NCBI GenBank assembly: GCA_027491165.1
Contig: JAIXWS010000111.1
Location: 1-58,584, forward strand
Source of the DNA: Sphingobacteriales bacterium
Lineage (GTDB): Bacteria > Bacteroidota > Bacteroidia > Chitinophagales > Chitinophagaceae
Length of the DNA stretch: 58,584 bases
Direction of reading: 5' to 3'
Positions 36,027-45,334 of this stretch are shown here, piece by piece. Position numbers and translations under genes: made by a program. How positions within the stretch are numbered: the first letter of the stretch is position 1; every line of letters begins with the position of its first letter. The notes under the pieces were generated by a model that was not told the DNA's origin, did not search any database, and worked only from the letters and a program-made list of their open reading frames with translations.

Positions 36027-36782
36027 CTATTTTTTGTTTTTAAAGGCTGCGCGGATTTTACTGTATTTTACAAAGGCCATATTTGCTGCTAAGCGATAGG
36101 CCACAAAGCCCGCATAGCCATCCATAAAGCCGAGTCTTATGATGTAGTCTTGGAAAAATTTTAGTTTTGGTCCAAATATCAACTTCAAGAAACTCACGTT
36201 TTTGCCTTTTTGTAAAGCTTCTTCGGCCGAAAGAGTAGTATATCTGTCCGTCATCTCTAAATAATCCGAAATACTGTTGAAGCTATAATGGAGTATATCA
36301 CCACTAAGGGTTCCGTATTTTTTGCTCCTATCAAACAAGCGCCACTTTTCGTGGATTGTACCTTCCCAATTACCTTTTGTTTTATCCCAAAGTCGGCATT
36401 GTTTATCGGGGTACCAACTTCCGTGCCGAATAAATGTGCCGCAGAAATTGGTGCTTCTTTTTAAAAAATAAGCTTCAAATGCTGTATTGTTTTTTACTTG
36501 GATAATGGCCGATTTTAATTCTTCACTAAGCACCTCATCGGCATCGAGCGACAATACCCAATTGTTCGTAGCGGCTTGCGCTGCGACATTTTTTTGTGCT
36601 GCAAAACCTACAAATGGATGTTGGATAATTTTTGCACCGTATTGTTCTGCTATGCTGCAAGTGTTATCTGTTGAGGCCGAATCAACGACGATGATTTCGT
36701 CTGCAATACCCACTAGCGATTGCAAACATCTCCCGATGTTTGACTCCTCGTTGTAGGTAATGATAACGGCACTCAGCATCAT
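36027..36782 (-). CDS. Family 2 glycosyltransferase, WaaE/KdtX-like
   Basis: 251 residues. The GT-A fold is clear: AVIITYNEESNIGRCLQSL and DEIIVVDSASTDNT near the N-terminus, LSLDADEVLSEEL with the DxD metal motif, and the C-terminal half with HGSWYPDKQCRLWDK and EGTIHEKW, typical of WaaE/KdtX-type enzymes that decorate the LPS inner core. The start (two adjacent ATGs at 36782/36779) is 2 bases after the prfC stop, which suggests translational coupling. Confidence 0.88.
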   Translation of the reverse strand: MMLSAVIITYNEESNIGRCLQSLVGIADEIIVVDSASTDNTCSIAEQYGAKIIQHPFVGFAAQKNVAAQAATNNWVLSLDADEVLSEELKSAIIQVKNNTAFEAYFLKRSTNFCGTFIRHGSWYPDKQCRLWDKTKGNWEGTIHEKWRLFDRSKKYGTLSGDILHYSFNSISDYLEMTDRYTTLSAEEALQKGKNVSFLKLIFGPKLKFFQDYIIRLGFMDGYAGFVAYRLAANMAFVKYSKIRAAFKNKK

Positions 36783-36784
36783 GT

Positions 36785-38380
36785 TTAATTATTTTTCTTG
36801 GTTTTAAATTCGCTTGTAAAATGGAATTCAATATCTGGGTTATTTTGACGCTCCGTATTGAGGAACCACTCACTTTGTGCAAGGTACACCAGGTTGCCGT
36901 CCTTGTCGGTCATAATGTTTTGTTGTTTGAAACGTACAAAATCATCCAGCTTTTTCTTGTCGCCCGTTATCCAGCAAGCTTTGTAAAAGCTCAAAGGCAT
37001 AAAGGCGCAAGCTGCGCCATACTCTTGCAACAAACGATATTGAATAACCTCAAATTGAAGTTCGCCCACACAACCAATAATTTTGCGATTACCACCGTGT
37101 TGGGTAAAAAGCTGTGCTACACCTTCGTCGGTGAGCTGGCTAATGCCTTTCTCCAATTGCTTGGTCTTCATTGGGTCTTTGTTCACCAATTCTTTAAAAA
37201 TCTCTGGCGAGAAAGTAGGTATGCCGGTAAACTGCATCACTTCACCTTGGGTAAGGGTATCGCCAATTTTGAATTGTCCGGTGTCAAACAAACCCACTAC
37301 ATCACCAGGATAAGCATCTTCGATAATTTCTTTTTCGCGCGCCATAAAAGAATAAGGGTTGCTAAAACGAACATCCTTTTCGATACGGCTATGTTTATAA
37401 AAAGTATTGCGTTGAAATTTTCCTGAAACCACCCGCAAGAAGGCGATTCGGTCGCGATGACGAGGGTCGAGGTTAGCGTGAATTTTAAAAATAAAACCAG
37501 TGAACTTATCTTCTTGAGGGTCTACGTGACGGGTATCTGTATCACGGCCCAAAGGTTCTGGTGCAATTTGAATAAAGGTATCAAGCAATTCCTTTACCCC
37601 AAAATTATTCACCGCCGAACCAAAGAACACGGGCGCTACTTTGCCTGCACGATAATCTTCTTTGTCCATATTGCCATACACGCCTTCCAACAATTCCACA
37701 TCTTCACGCAATTGGTTGGCATCGCGTTCGCCCACTTTTTCATCGAGCAATTTGTCTTGGATATCCGGGATTTGAAGCGAATTGTCTTCGTCTGATTTTT
37801 GGTTGGGCGTAAAGAGTAAAAGACTTTTGTCGTATAAATTATATACCCCTTTGAATTCTTTACCCATATTAATTGGCCAAGAGAGTGGGTGTAGGCTGAT
37901 GTTTAATTCTTTTTCTATTTCATCCACAAGGTCGAATGGGTATTTACCATCGCGGTCCATTTTGTTGATGAACACAATTACTGGTGTATCCCGCATACGG
38001 CAGACTTCCATTAATCGACGGGTTTGTTCTTCTACCCCATTCACACTATCAATCACCAGGATTACGCTGTCCACCGCAGTAAGGGTGCGATAAGTATCTT
38101 CCGCAAAGTCTTTATGCCCTGGAGTATCGAGTAGGTTTACTAAAATATCTTTGTATTCAAAGCTCATTACCGAGGTAGCCACCGAGATACCTCTTTGGCG
38201 CTCGATTTCCATAAAGTCGGAAGTAGCGTGCTTTTTAATTTTGTTGCTTTTTACCGCACCAGCCACTTGTATGGCACCGCCAAACAAAAGCAGTTTTTCG
38301 GTAAGGGTTGTTTTACCTGCATCCGGGTGAGAGATAATGGCAAAGGTCCGGCGACGGGCAATTTCTTTTTCGTATTTCAA
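36785..38380 (-). CDS. prfC: Peptide chain release factor 3
   Basis: RF3 is a GTPase that ejects RF1/RF2 after peptide release. The G1 motif [11 protein letters not shown]3 [13 protein letters not shown] and G4 NKMD are intact, and [10 protein letters not shown] is the switch region. The start is unsettled: the frame opens at a TTG at 38410, but that codon lies inside a TACCTTTG promoter element (38415-38408), so I prefer the TTG at 38380, which gives [13 protein letters not shown] as in homologues. About 531 residues. The 3' end lies 2 bases before the glycosyltransferase start. Confidence 0.95.
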   Translation of the reverse strand: MKYEKEIARRRTFAIISHPDAGKTTLTEKLLLFGGAIQVAGAVKSNKIKKHATSDFMEIERQRGISVATSVMSFEYKDILVNLLDTPGHKDFAEDTYRTLTAVDSVILVIDSVNGVEEQTRRLMEVCRMRDTPVIVFINKMDRDGKYPFDLVDEIEKELNISLHPLSWPINMGKEFKGVYNLYDKSLLLFTPNQKSDEDNSLQIPDIQDKLLDEKVGERDANQLREDVELLEGVYGNMDKEDYRAGKVAPVFFGSAVNNFGVKELLDTFIQIAPEPLGRDTDTRHVDPQEDKFTGFIFKIHANLDPRHRDRIAFLRVVSGKFQRNTFYKHSRIEKDVRFSNPYSFMAREKEIIEDAYPGDVVGLFDTGQFKIGDTLTQGEVMQFTGIPTFSPEIFKELVNKDPMKTKQLEKGISQLTDEGVAQLFTQHGGNRKIIGCVGELQFEVIQYRLLQEYGAACAFMPLSFYKACWITGDKKKLDDFVRFKQQNIMTDKDGNLVYLAQSEWFLNTERQNNPDIEFHFTSEFKTKKNN

Positions 38381-38407
38381 GCTTATTTGAATTTTTTCTG
38401 ATAAGCG

Positions 38408-38415
38408 CAAAGGTA
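38408..38415 (-). promoter_or_regulatory. -7 element of prfC
   Basis: On the minus strand TACCTTTG matches TAnnTTTG. It includes the upstream candidate start codon and therefore decides the start in favour of the TTG at 38380, with a leader of about 20 bases. Confidence 0.55.
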
Positions 38416-38780
38416 AGCAATTGATTTTTGACTTATGATTGGTGATTTATAAATGATTTGAAGATTAAAAGAGTAGGGGCAGTATGGGCGCAATTTTAAA
38501 GCTTCCCTATCTGAATGTTTATGCTCTGTGGCAAGAACTAGTCAATAAACCCATAATAAAGTACCGCTCATCTTATCTTTTACTTTAATCATATCCTGAA
38601 ATGAGCTCGCTGATTCGGGTTTATGGGCATTCAAAAGGGAAGGTCTTGTTCATTTGATTATGCATAAATCGGCTTCTTCTTAACTATAATGGAGTATAAG
38701 AGGGACAAATGATCAAATACATTTTAGCATAATCGAAACACCTCTATTGAGCCATTAATAGAAAGCCATCTGTTAGGCGC
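38416..38780. other. 365-bp stretch without a recognisable gene
   Basis: The spacer between prfC and the tRNA-Glu terminator holds no plausible reading frame, RNA gene or repeat that I can support. Confidence 0.5.
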
Positions 38781-38820
38781 AAAAAAAAAGAAACATCTTC
38801 TGTTTGAAGATGTTTCTTTT
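38781..38820 (-). terminator. Terminator of the tRNA-Glu gene
   Basis: AAAAGAAACATCTTC (38786-38800) pairs with GAAGATGTTTCTTTT (38806-38820) around TGTTT. On the minus strand the stem is followed by Ts (from the A-run 38781-38789). It is 5 bases from the tRNA 3' end. Confidence 0.9.
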
Positions 38821-38824
38821 TGTG

Positions 38825-38896
38825 TACCATGTACGGGAGTCGAACCCGTCATTCCTCCGTGAAAGGGAGGCGTCTTAACCGATTGACCAACACGGC
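38825..38896 (-). tRNA. tRNA-Glu (anticodon TTC)
   Basis: On the minus strand the acceptor arms GCCGTGT and ACATGGT pair (with two G-T pairs). The anticodon stem CCTCC/GGAGG holds the loop CTTTCAC, with TTC at the anticodon positions. The T-arm is ACGGG-TTCGACT-CCCGT. The discriminator is A, and no CCA is encoded. Own consensus promoter and terminator, so transcribed alone. Confidence 0.95.
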
Positions 38897-38914
38897 ATTT
38901 CCTGTTTCGGAGTG

Positions 38915-38945
38915 CAAAGATAGCCAGGAATTTATTTCTACCAAA
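38915..38945 (-). promoter_or_regulatory. Promoter of the tRNA-Glu gene
   Basis: On the minus strand TTTG (38945-38942) and TATCTTTG (38922-38915) are separated by 19 bases, an ideal Bacteroidota promoter. It is 19 bases before the tRNA 5' end. Confidence 0.75.
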
Positions 38946-38963
38946 TTTCTTTTAAAAAATTTT

Positions 38964-39731
38964 TTACGCTGAAAGCATGGCTTTAATAATGCCTAAAAAG
39001 TCATCGGCAATTAAGGCTGCACCGCCTATTAGGCCACCATCCACATCTGCTCCAGCAAAGAGTTCAACTGCATTGGATGCTTTGCAGCTACCCCCATAAA
39101 GAATGCTTATGTTTTGGGCAACAGCTGCACCGAATTGTGCATTGATTACTTGACGAATATGTTGGTGCATATCTTGTGCTTGCTCTGCAGTAGCCGTACG
39201 GCCAGTTCCGATAGCCCAAATCGGTTCGTACGCAATTTCGATATTGCTCATGGCAGCAGCATCCAAATGAAACAAACTTTCTTTTAATTGGTTTCCTACA
39301 AAATCATTTTGTGTTCCGGCATCTCTTATTTCAAGTGCTTCTCCACAACAGAATATAACCTGTAATCCATTAGCCAAGGCCGCATTTGTTTTGGCAGCTA
39401 ATAAGGCATTGTCTTCATGGTTATAAGCTCTCCTTTCAGAATGGCCAATCAGTACGTATTGTACACCAGCATTTTGAAGCATTGGTGCTGCTATTTCACC
39501 TGTGTAGGCTCCAGATGTCTCGTGATGACAGTTTTGAGCTGCCACCGAAACAAATGCAGTATGTTGGGTTTGAGCAATAGCTTGGGATAAATGTAAATAG
39601 GGTGTGGCTAGTACAACTTGATTGTGCTCATTTAGGTTGGGCAATTCTGTCAAGATGCGCTCTATTAAATCTTTTCCTTCTTTCAAATTCAAGTTCATTT
39701 TCCAGTTGCCTGCCACTATTTTTTTACGCAT
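38964..39731 (-). CDS. tpiA: Triosephosphate isomerase
   Basis: 255 residues. It interconverts dihydroxyacetone phosphate and glyceraldehyde 3-phosphate in glycolysis. Lys11 (GNWKMN), His97 (IGHSERRA) and Glu169 (AYEPIWAIGTG) form the active site. Conserved GGS and GGLIGGA phosphate loops are at the C-terminus. Upstream on the same strand, after 57 bases, is the alternative GlmU gene. Confidence 0.97.
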   Translation of the reverse strand: MRKKIVAGNWKMNLNLKEGKDLIERILTELPNLNEHNQVVLATPYLHLSQAIAQTQHTAFVSVAAQNCHHETSGAYTGEIAAPMLQNAGVQYVLIGHSERRAYNHEDNALLAAKTNAALANGLQVIFCCGEALEIRDAGTQNDFVGNQLKESLFHLDAAAMSNIEIAYEPIWAIGTGRTATAEQAQDMHQHIRQVINAQFGAAVAQNISILYGGSCKASNAVELFAGADVDGGLIGGAALIADDFLGIIKAMLSA

Positions 39732-39788
39732 TTTAAGTATTTTTTAGATGTATAAAAATGATTTTTTTTGGAGTAATCTTATGGAATA

Positions 39789-40967
39789 TTAAGCTCTATT
39801 ATCGAACAGGTGTCGATACATTTTTTGTGCTGCTTCACTTAAGCTCAGTCCCCGTCTTTCCATCATTCTATTGGCCGTTTCTATAGCTTTGTCAAATTGA
39901 TAGGTGCTAGTCTCCTCTGCTGCACCCCAACTAAATGAGGGCACAAATTTATCTGGAAAATTGCTGCCAAAAACATTGCTGCTTACCCCTACAACAGTTC
40001 CTGTATTGAACATAGTATTGATCCCACTTTTAGAATGATCACCCATCATTAAGCCGCAAAATTGTAAACCTGTGTTCACTAATTTATTGTCGTACTCGCT
40101 CCATACTTTGATGATATCATAGTTGTTTTTGAGATTACTACAATTGGTATCTGCACCTAGGTTGCACCATTCGCCAATAACAGCATTACCAATAAATCCG
40201 TCATGACCTTTATTGCTATTGGCAAAAAACACAACATTACTAACTTCACCACCTACTTTACAACCCGCTCCAATCGTTGTAGCGCCATATACTTTTGCCC
40301 CCATTTTCAAAACTGCATGTTTACCCAAAGCTATTGGTCCGCGAAGCATACAACCCTCCATTATCTCGGCCTGTGCAGCAATATAAATGGGGCCTTTAGC
40401 AGCATTGATGATGCAAGGGTTCAGTACAGCGCCTTCCTCAATAAAGATATTTTCGGGCGAGATGGCAGTTACATATTCTGGAATAGTTTGTGATTTTTTC
40501 CCTTTGGTCATCAATAGAAAATCTGCTTTTATTGCAGATTCATTCTTCAAGAAAATATCCCAGATATGGTTCAGTTTTTGGGGCTCTTGAGGGTAAGCTA
40601 CAAGTTTGAAATCTTTTATCGAGTCTGCAAAATGCTCATAGTTAATTAAGGAGCTATGCTTGGTTTTTGCGGCAATTACCCATGTATTATATACTAGTTG
40701 TTCATTATCGTTTAAAGCTTCGATTGCAGCTACTATCTCTTTATTTGCAAAAATCGAGGCGTCAATAAAAGTGCTCGATTCACTATTGCCTTTCGGAAAA
40801 ACATCTTGCATGTAGTTTGGGCAAAGGCTAGTCGTAGGCTGTCTTAATAGCAGTTCCCAGCGCTCACGCATGGTCATGATACCGCAACGGACATCGGCCA
40901 CAGGCCTAGTATGGGTAAACGGTAGGAGCTGATTCCTTGTTTCAGAATCGAATAAAGTATAGTTCAT
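39789..40967 (-). CDS. GlmU-like nucleotidyltransferase/acyltransferase (Bacteroidota type)
   Basis: 392 residues from the ATG at 40967 (MNYTLFDSETRNQLLPFTHTRP). It resembles the alternative GlmU family of Bacteroidota, a putative UDP-N-acetylglucosamine diphosphorylase/glucosamine-1-phosphate acetyltransferase. The N-terminal part has TRPVADVRCGI in place of the usual nucleotidyltransferase start, and residues 180-345 form a left-handed beta-helix of hexapeptide repeats (IYIAAQAEIMEG, AVLKMGAKVYGA). Such enzymes supply precursors for peptidoglycan and LPS; exact activity is inferred from the family. Confidence 0.8.
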   Translation of the reverse strand: MNYTLFDSETRNQLLPFTHTRPVADVRCGIMTMRERWELLLRQPTTSLCPNYMQDVFPKGNSESSTFIDASIFANKEIVAAIEALNDNEQLVYNTWVIAAKTKHSSLINYEHFADSIKDFKLVAYPQEPQKLNHIWDIFLKNESAIKADFLLMTKGKKSQTIPEYVTAISPENIFIEEGAVLNPCIINAAKGPIYIAAQAEIMEGCMLRGPIALGKHAVLKMGAKVYGATTIGAGCKVGGEVSNVVFFANSNKGHDGFIGNAVIGEWCNLGADTNCSNLKNNYDIIKVWSEYDNKLVNTGLQFCGLMMGDHSKSGINTMFNTGTVVGVSSNVFGSNFPDKFVPSFSWGAAEETSTYQFDKAIETANRMMERRGLSLSEAAQKMYRHLFDNRA

Positions 40968-40975
40968 TTTCTTAT

Positions 40976-41005
40976 AAAAAAATCCCAACGAATGTCGGGA
41001 TTTTT
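40976..41005 (-). terminator. Terminator of rpmE2
   Basis: An imperfect stem (AAAATCCCAAC with GTCGGGATTTT, one mismatch) around GAAT; on the minus strand a run of Ts follows. It overlaps the 9 bases before the GlmU-like ATG, so that gene must start from read-through or from its own promoter near 40.98-41.03 kb. Confidence 0.75.
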
Positions 41006-41036
41006 ATTGGATAATATAAAGACTGAAAATTCAGTA

Positions 41037-41288
41037 TTAAGCTTTTTTTGCGTAACGATTTTTGAATTTTTCGATACGTCCTGCAGTGTCAACGAACATT
41101 GATTTACCCGTGTAGAAAGGATGTGAAGTGTTTGAAATCTCCACTTTAATAACGGGGTATTCATTACCATCTTCCCAAACGATAGTCTCTTTGCTAGCAG
41201 CTGTAGAACGTGTCAAGAATGATGTTTCGTTAGACATGTCTTTAAATACTACCAAACGATAATTTTCTGGGTGAATTCCTTTTTTCAT
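41037..41288 (-). CDS. rpmE2: 50S ribosomal protein L31, type B
   Basis: 83 residues. L31 bridges the two ribosomal subunits. The type B form has no zinc-binding cysteines; none are present here. The signature [26 protein letters not shown] and a basic RFKNRYAKK-like tail are visible. Type B L31 is often expressed under zinc limitation in organisms with two copies, but in Bacteroidota it is commonly the only form. Confidence 0.95.
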   Translation of the reverse strand: MKKGIHPENYRLVVFKDMSNETSFLTRSTAASKETIVWEDGNEYPVIKVEISNTSHPFYTGKSMFVDTAGRIEKFKNRYAKKA

Positions 41289-41347
41289 TGCTTAAAAAAT
41301 TGTTTTGTGTATGGATTTTGCCATACTGATTATTATAAATAAGGCTG

Positions 41348-41377
41348 CAAAGGTAAGAAAATCTATCTTTTTGCAAA
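41348..41377 (-). promoter_or_regulatory. Promoter of rpmE2
   Basis: On the minus strand TTTG (41377-41374) and TACCTTTG (41355-41348) are separated by 18 bases, an ideal Bacteroidota promoter, about 60 bases before the ATG. Confidence 0.75.
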
Positions 41378-41382
41378 AAATA

Positions 41383-41907
41383 TTATTTTAAAAATTTATT
41401 GAGTACGGCAGCTTGGTCTTCGCCATATTGAAATTTGTGCAATACCTTGCCATCTGCACCTATTAAAAATGCCTGTGGTACATATTGTACGCCATAAATT
41501 TCAGCGGCTTTTGATTGCCAAGCCATCAAGTCGCTCATGTGATAGGGCCAGCTAAGGTTGTCGGCGGCAATGGCCTGTGTCCAGGCTTCTTTTGCCTTAT
41601 CCAAAGAAACGCTTACTACAGTAAATCCGTTTTTCGCTCCTTTAAAGGCTTTGTTTTTATAATCATTGTATAATTTCACCAATTCAGGATTGGCTCTGCG
41701 GCAGGGGCCGCACCATGATGCCCAAAAATCTAATAAAATAACGCGGCCTTTATTAATTTCTGAAAGAACTAATTTTTTACCACTTGGGTCATTAAATGCC
41801 AATTCGGGGGCTTTTTGTCCTACTTGAATTGTGGTGTTTTCGTATTGGGCTGATGCTGAAAAACTAACTGCTACACAAAAAAATAATGAGGATAATATTT
41901 TTTTCAT
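41383..41907 (-). CDS. TlpA-like periplasmic thioredoxin family protein
   Basis: 174 residues. A signal peptide ends near FSASAQ. The thioredoxin/AhpC-type fold shows LLDFWASWCGPCRR with the active-site pair Cys66/Cys69, and YVPQAFLIGADGKV with the cis-Pro. It is probably a periplasmic or envelope thiol-disulfide oxidoreductase, possibly in cytochrome maturation; the substrate is not known. Single gene between rpmE2 and the divergent pnt operon. Confidence 0.9.
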   Translation of the reverse strand: MKKILSSLFFCVAVSFSASAQYENTTIQVGQKAPELAFNDPSGKKLVLSEINKGRVILLDFWASWCGPCRRANPELVKLYNDYKNKAFKGAKNGFTVVSVSLDKAKEAWTQAIAADNLSWPYHMSDLMAWQSKAAEIYGVQYVPQAFLIGADGKVLHKFQYGEDQAAVLNKFLK

Positions 41908-42000
41908 TTTTGGGATTTGTTCTTTTAAAGAATTTATGAAGGGTAAAAGTATTGAAAAAATGCTTTCATTTTTAAAAATGCTTATTTGGATTCGTTAAAA

Positions 42001-42032
42001 TTTGGTTGAACCATTTTTCGACCCTAACTTTC
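42001..42032 (+). promoter_or_regulatory. Promoter of the pnt operon
   Basis: TTTG (42001-42004) and TAACTTTC (42025-42032) are separated by 20 bases; the -7 box is one base off TAnnTTTG. The ATG of pntA1 follows after 28 bases. Confidence 0.5.
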
Positions 42033-42060
42033 ACTGCTCAACATCAGCAACACAAATATT

Positions 42061-43176
42061 ATGATCATAGGTGTTTTAAAAGAACAATTGCCTGAAACAC
42101 GCGTTTCGCTAGTGCCCGAGGTTGTGATGGCACTCACAACAATGAAAGTTAGTATCTGGCTAGAGTCAGGAGCTGGCGAAGGGGCTTTCTTTTCGGATAA
42201 GTCGTATGTCGACGCAGGTGCACATATTAAATCTGCCGCCGAAATTACAAGTGGAGCCGATTTGATTTTAGCGATAAACCCATCTTTAATTGAGGCTTCG
42301 ATAAAACCATCTGCCGTTTTAATGGGTGTGTATCAACCATTGTTCAACCATGCCCTGATGAGGCAATTAGCAGCTGCGCAGCAAACTGTTTTTAGTTTAG
42401 ACACCATCCCGCGCACTACAAGAGCTCAAAGTATGGATGTACTCAGCTCACAAGCCAATATAGCGGGTTATAAAGCTGTACTTTTAGCTGCAATGCAATA
42501 CAGTCGTTACTTTCCGATGTTTATGACTGCTGCTGGTAGTATCCCTCCCGCTAAAGTCATGATTCTGGGTGCAGGTGTTGCAGGCCTGCAAGCTATTGCC
42601 ACTGCTCGAAGATTAGGGGCTGTTGTTGAGGTCTTTGATACACGCCCTGCCGTAAAAGAGGAGGTGGGTAGTTTGGGTGCCAAATTTATTGAGGTAGAAG
42701 GAGCAGCCGATGCCTCAAAAGCTGGCGGATATGCAGTGCAACAATCTGAAGAATTCCAAGCAAAACAAAAAGCAAAAATCCATGAGCATATCCGTAAGAG
42801 TGATATTGTCATTACTACTGCCCAAATTCCTGGAATGAGGGCGCCTATACTCATCACTAAAGAGATGATAGAAGATATGCGTTCGGGTTCTGTAATTATT
42901 GATTTGGCTTCGGCAACAGGCGGTAATACAGACTATACAAAAGATAAAGAAACGGTGCTGCACCAAGGTATAACCATCATAGGTAATTCCGCATTGGCAG
43001 CATCAATGCCCTCAGATGCTAGTAAATTATACGCTAAAAATGTACTCAACTTCTTAAAATTAATCATTGACTCAGAAGGGAACATGAAGCTTAATTTTGA
43101 AGATGATCTTGTAAAAGGAACCTGTATTGTGCACAATGGAAATATTGTGAACGAAAGAGTAGCTGCATTGGCTTAG
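42061..43176 (+). CDS. pntA: NAD(P) transhydrogenase alpha subunit, N-terminal part
   Basis: 371 residues: domain I of the proton-pumping transhydrogenase, which binds NAD(H). The hydride-exchange region has RVSLVPEVV at the start and RAQSMDVLSSQANIAGYKAV, followed by a Rossmann motif MILGAGVAGLQAIATARRLG. The enzyme uses the proton gradient to make NADPH. In this operon the alpha subunit is split into two genes, a common arrangement in bacteria. Confidence 0.95.
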   Translation: MIIGVLKEQLPETRVSLVPEVVMALTTMKVSIWLESGAGEGAFFSDKSYVDAGAHIKSAAEITSGADLILAINPSLIEASIKPSAVLMGVYQPLFNHALMRQLAAAQQTVFSLDTIPRTTRAQSMDVLSSQANIAGYKAVLLAAMQYSRYFPMFMTAAGSIPPAKVMILGAGVAGLQAIATARRLGAVVEVFDTRPAVKEEVGSLGAKFIEVEGAADASKAGGYAVQQSEEFQAKQKAKIHEHIRKSDIVITTAQIPGMRAPILITKEMIEDMRSGSVIIDLASATGGNTDYTKDKETVLHQGITIIGNSALAASMPSDASKLYAKNVLNFLKLIIDSEGNMKLNFEDDLVKGTCIVHNGNIVNERVAALA

Positions 43177-43232
43177 CTTATTGAACTTAGTACCTTATTA
43201 TTACATTCTACAACAATATAATTTTTATAAAA

Positions 43233-43553
43233 ATGGAAGTCATTCAAAATCTTTTTACCGACCCTGCAAGCTATCGATTGCTGACCATTGTTATTCTGTC
43301 TATCTTTTTGGGCATCGAAGTAATTGGCCGTGTACCCTCTGTATTGCATACACCACTGATGAGTGGTGCTAACGCAATCCATGGAGTAGTGATTATTGGC
43401 GCGATAATTGTAATGGGTCAAGCTCCTTCAGATGACTATCTGGCGCTTATTTTGGGTTTTTTGGCTGTGATTTTAGGTACACTGAATGTGGTGGGTGGTT
43501 TTGTGGTTACCGACCGTATGCTGGAAATGTTTTCGAAGAAAAAGAAAAAATAA
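43233..43553 (+). CDS. NAD(P) transhydrogenase alpha subunit, membrane part
   Basis: 106 residues with three membrane helices (LLTIVILSIFLGIEVIGR, VVIIGAIIVMG, LALILGFLAVILGTLNVVGG). This is the PntA2 membrane piece, part of the proton channel. Lies 56 bases after pntA1 and 60 before pntB. Confidence 0.93.
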   Translation: MEVIQNLFTDPASYRLLTIVILSIFLGIEVIGRVPSVLHTPLMSGANAIHGVVIIGAIIVMGQAPSDDYLALILGFLAVILGTLNVVGGFVVTDRMLEMFSKKKKK

Positions 43554-43613
43554 ATCCTCCTGTCTGCACAGTGTTTTCAAACAAATTATTTCAAGCAATT
43601 CTATTTTAAAAAT

Positions 43614-45005
43614 ATGGAAAATATAATTCTTCCGCTTAGTTATCTCATCGGCTCTGTAACCTTTATTATGGGTCTCAAAATGCTTTCTCATCCCGATACA
43701 GCGCGCAAAGGAAATCTTGTGGCTGCTGCAGGTATGACAATCGCCATTTTTGCCACTATCTTTTTGTATCAAGGACCTGACGGAAATGGGCTAGGCAATT
43801 ATCCCTGGATTTTTGCCGCATTGACCATCGGAACGGTTGTGGGGACAATGGCTGCGAAAAAGGTGCAAATGACAGCCATGCCTGAAATGGTGAGTCTTTT
43901 CAATGGTATGGGTGGTGCCTGCGCCATGCTGATTTCAGTTATTGAATATCATCACAATCCTACCCCTTCAATGGGAATGTTACTCGTAATTGTACTTGGA
44001 ATGATTATCGGCACCGTATCTTTTGCGGGTAGTATTATCGCTTGGGGCAAATTAAATGGAAAAATTAAAGACAAAACCATACCTGGTGCACAATACATCA
44101 ATTTTGTGCTTTGGGGCGCATTAGTTGCTTTGTCTGTAATGCTCTTTGGAGACAATTCTACAGAGCCAATGGTTTTTTATGGAATATTGATTGTATCGGC
44201 TATTTATGGGGTGCTTTTTGTCATGCCCATTGGCGGTGCCGATATGCCGGTTGTGATTTCTTTACTTAATTCTTTTACAGGGGTAGCAGCTGCTTTTGGT
44301 GGCTTTTTATATGACAATCCTGTAATGCTCACAGGGGGTATTCTGGTAGGTTCGGCCGGTACAATTTTAACGATGCTGATGTGTAAGGCTATGAATCGTT
44401 CTTTAAAAAATGTATTGGTTGGGTCTTTTGGTGCAGCCAAAACAGGGGGCATATCTGGCTCTGGTGATCAAGGTGCCTTTAAAGAAATTTCATTGAATGA
44501 TACCGCCACCATAATGGCTTATGCCACCAAAGTGTGCATTATTCCTGGATACGGATTAGCGGTGGCGCAAGCCCAGCATGCTTGTCACGAACTGGAAAAA
44601 TTATTGGGCGAAAAGGGTGTTGAGGTTACTTATGGTATACATCCTGTAGCAGGTCGTATGCCTGGCCATATGAATGTATTGTTGGCCGAGGCAGATGTGC
44701 CTTATGAAAAATTATTGGAAATGGAGGATGCTAACGACCAAATGTCGAGCACTAATGTGGTATTGATTTTGGGTGCTAATGATGTGGTGAACCCAGCTGC
44801 CAAAGAAGACCCTTCGAGTCCGATATACGGAATGCCCATCCTTGAAGTGGAAAAAGCTGATCATGTTATTGTTAATAAACGGAGTATGAAACCAGGTTAT
44901 GCGGGCATCGAAAATGAATTATTCTTCCGCCCCAAAACCTCTATGCTCTTTGGCGATGCCAAAAAAGTATTGCAGGATTTGGTAAGTGAAATGAAGCAGA
45001 TGTAA
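43614..45005 (+). CDS. pntB: NAD(P) transhydrogenase beta subunit
   Basis: 463 residues: about eight to nine membrane helices, then the NADP(H)-binding domain III with GYGLAVAQAQHACHEL, HPVAGRMPGHMNVLLAEA and NDVVNPAA. It completes the transhydrogenase. The operon ends in a strong terminator. Confidence 0.96.
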   Translation: MENIILPLSYLIGSVTFIMGLKMLSHPDTARKGNLVAAAGMTIAIFATIFLYQGPDGNGLGNYPWIFAALTIGTVVGTMAAKKVQMTAMPEMVSLFNGMGGACAMLISVIEYHHNPTPSMGMLLVIVLGMIIGTVSFAGSIIAWGKLNGKIKDKTIPGAQYINFVLWGALVALSVMLFGDNSTEPMVFYGILIVSAIYGVLFVMPIGGADMPVVISLLNSFTGVAAAFGGFLYDNPVMLTGGILVGSAGTILTMLMCKAMNRSLKNVLVGSFGAAKTGGISGSGDQGAFKEISLNDTATIMAYATKVCIIPGYGLAVAQAQHACHELEKLLGEKGVEVTYGIHPVAGRMPGHMNVLLAEADVPYEKLLEMEDANDQMSSTNVVLILGANDVVNPAAKEDPSSPIYGMPILEVEKADHVIVNKRSMKPGYAGIENELFFRPKTSMLFGDAKKVLQDLVSEMKQM

Positions 45006-45020
45006 GGATTGAAATGCTAT

Positions 45021-45064
45021 TAGACTAAAAAAAACCACGCAAATAGCGTGGTTTTTTTAGTCTA
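45021..45064. terminator. Long hairpin terminator after pntB
   Basis: TAGACTAAAAAAAACCACGC (45021-45040) pairs with GCGTGGTTTTTTTAGTCTA (45046-45064), with one bulged A. The stem includes both A- and T-runs and can act in both directions. Confidence 0.9.
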
Positions 45065-45334
45065 GGATAGTACCTTTTTTTACCTGTTCTAATATGTACA
45101 CAGATAGCAATGATTATTTTGATGCCCTTACCTTTTCTTCTCTTGTTCCTAAAATGTTCAATATCCTTTTCAGTATGCTTATTGTAAAGCTTTCAGCCCT
45201 AGTTCTAGCTTCAATTTGTGCGACTTATGATTGGGGAATATGTTTCTCATTCTTTTGGGTGTCTATTATGCAATAACTGTTTTTTAGAACATGGCCCTAT
45301 CGATTAGTCCTATTTTAATGGCTTGTCCATGGGT

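Noticed and set aside
45094-45276. A 60-codon reading frame
   Set aside because: No upstream signal, no domain, hydrophobic but unlike a known small protein, and in an A/T-rich gap where frames of this length occur by chance.
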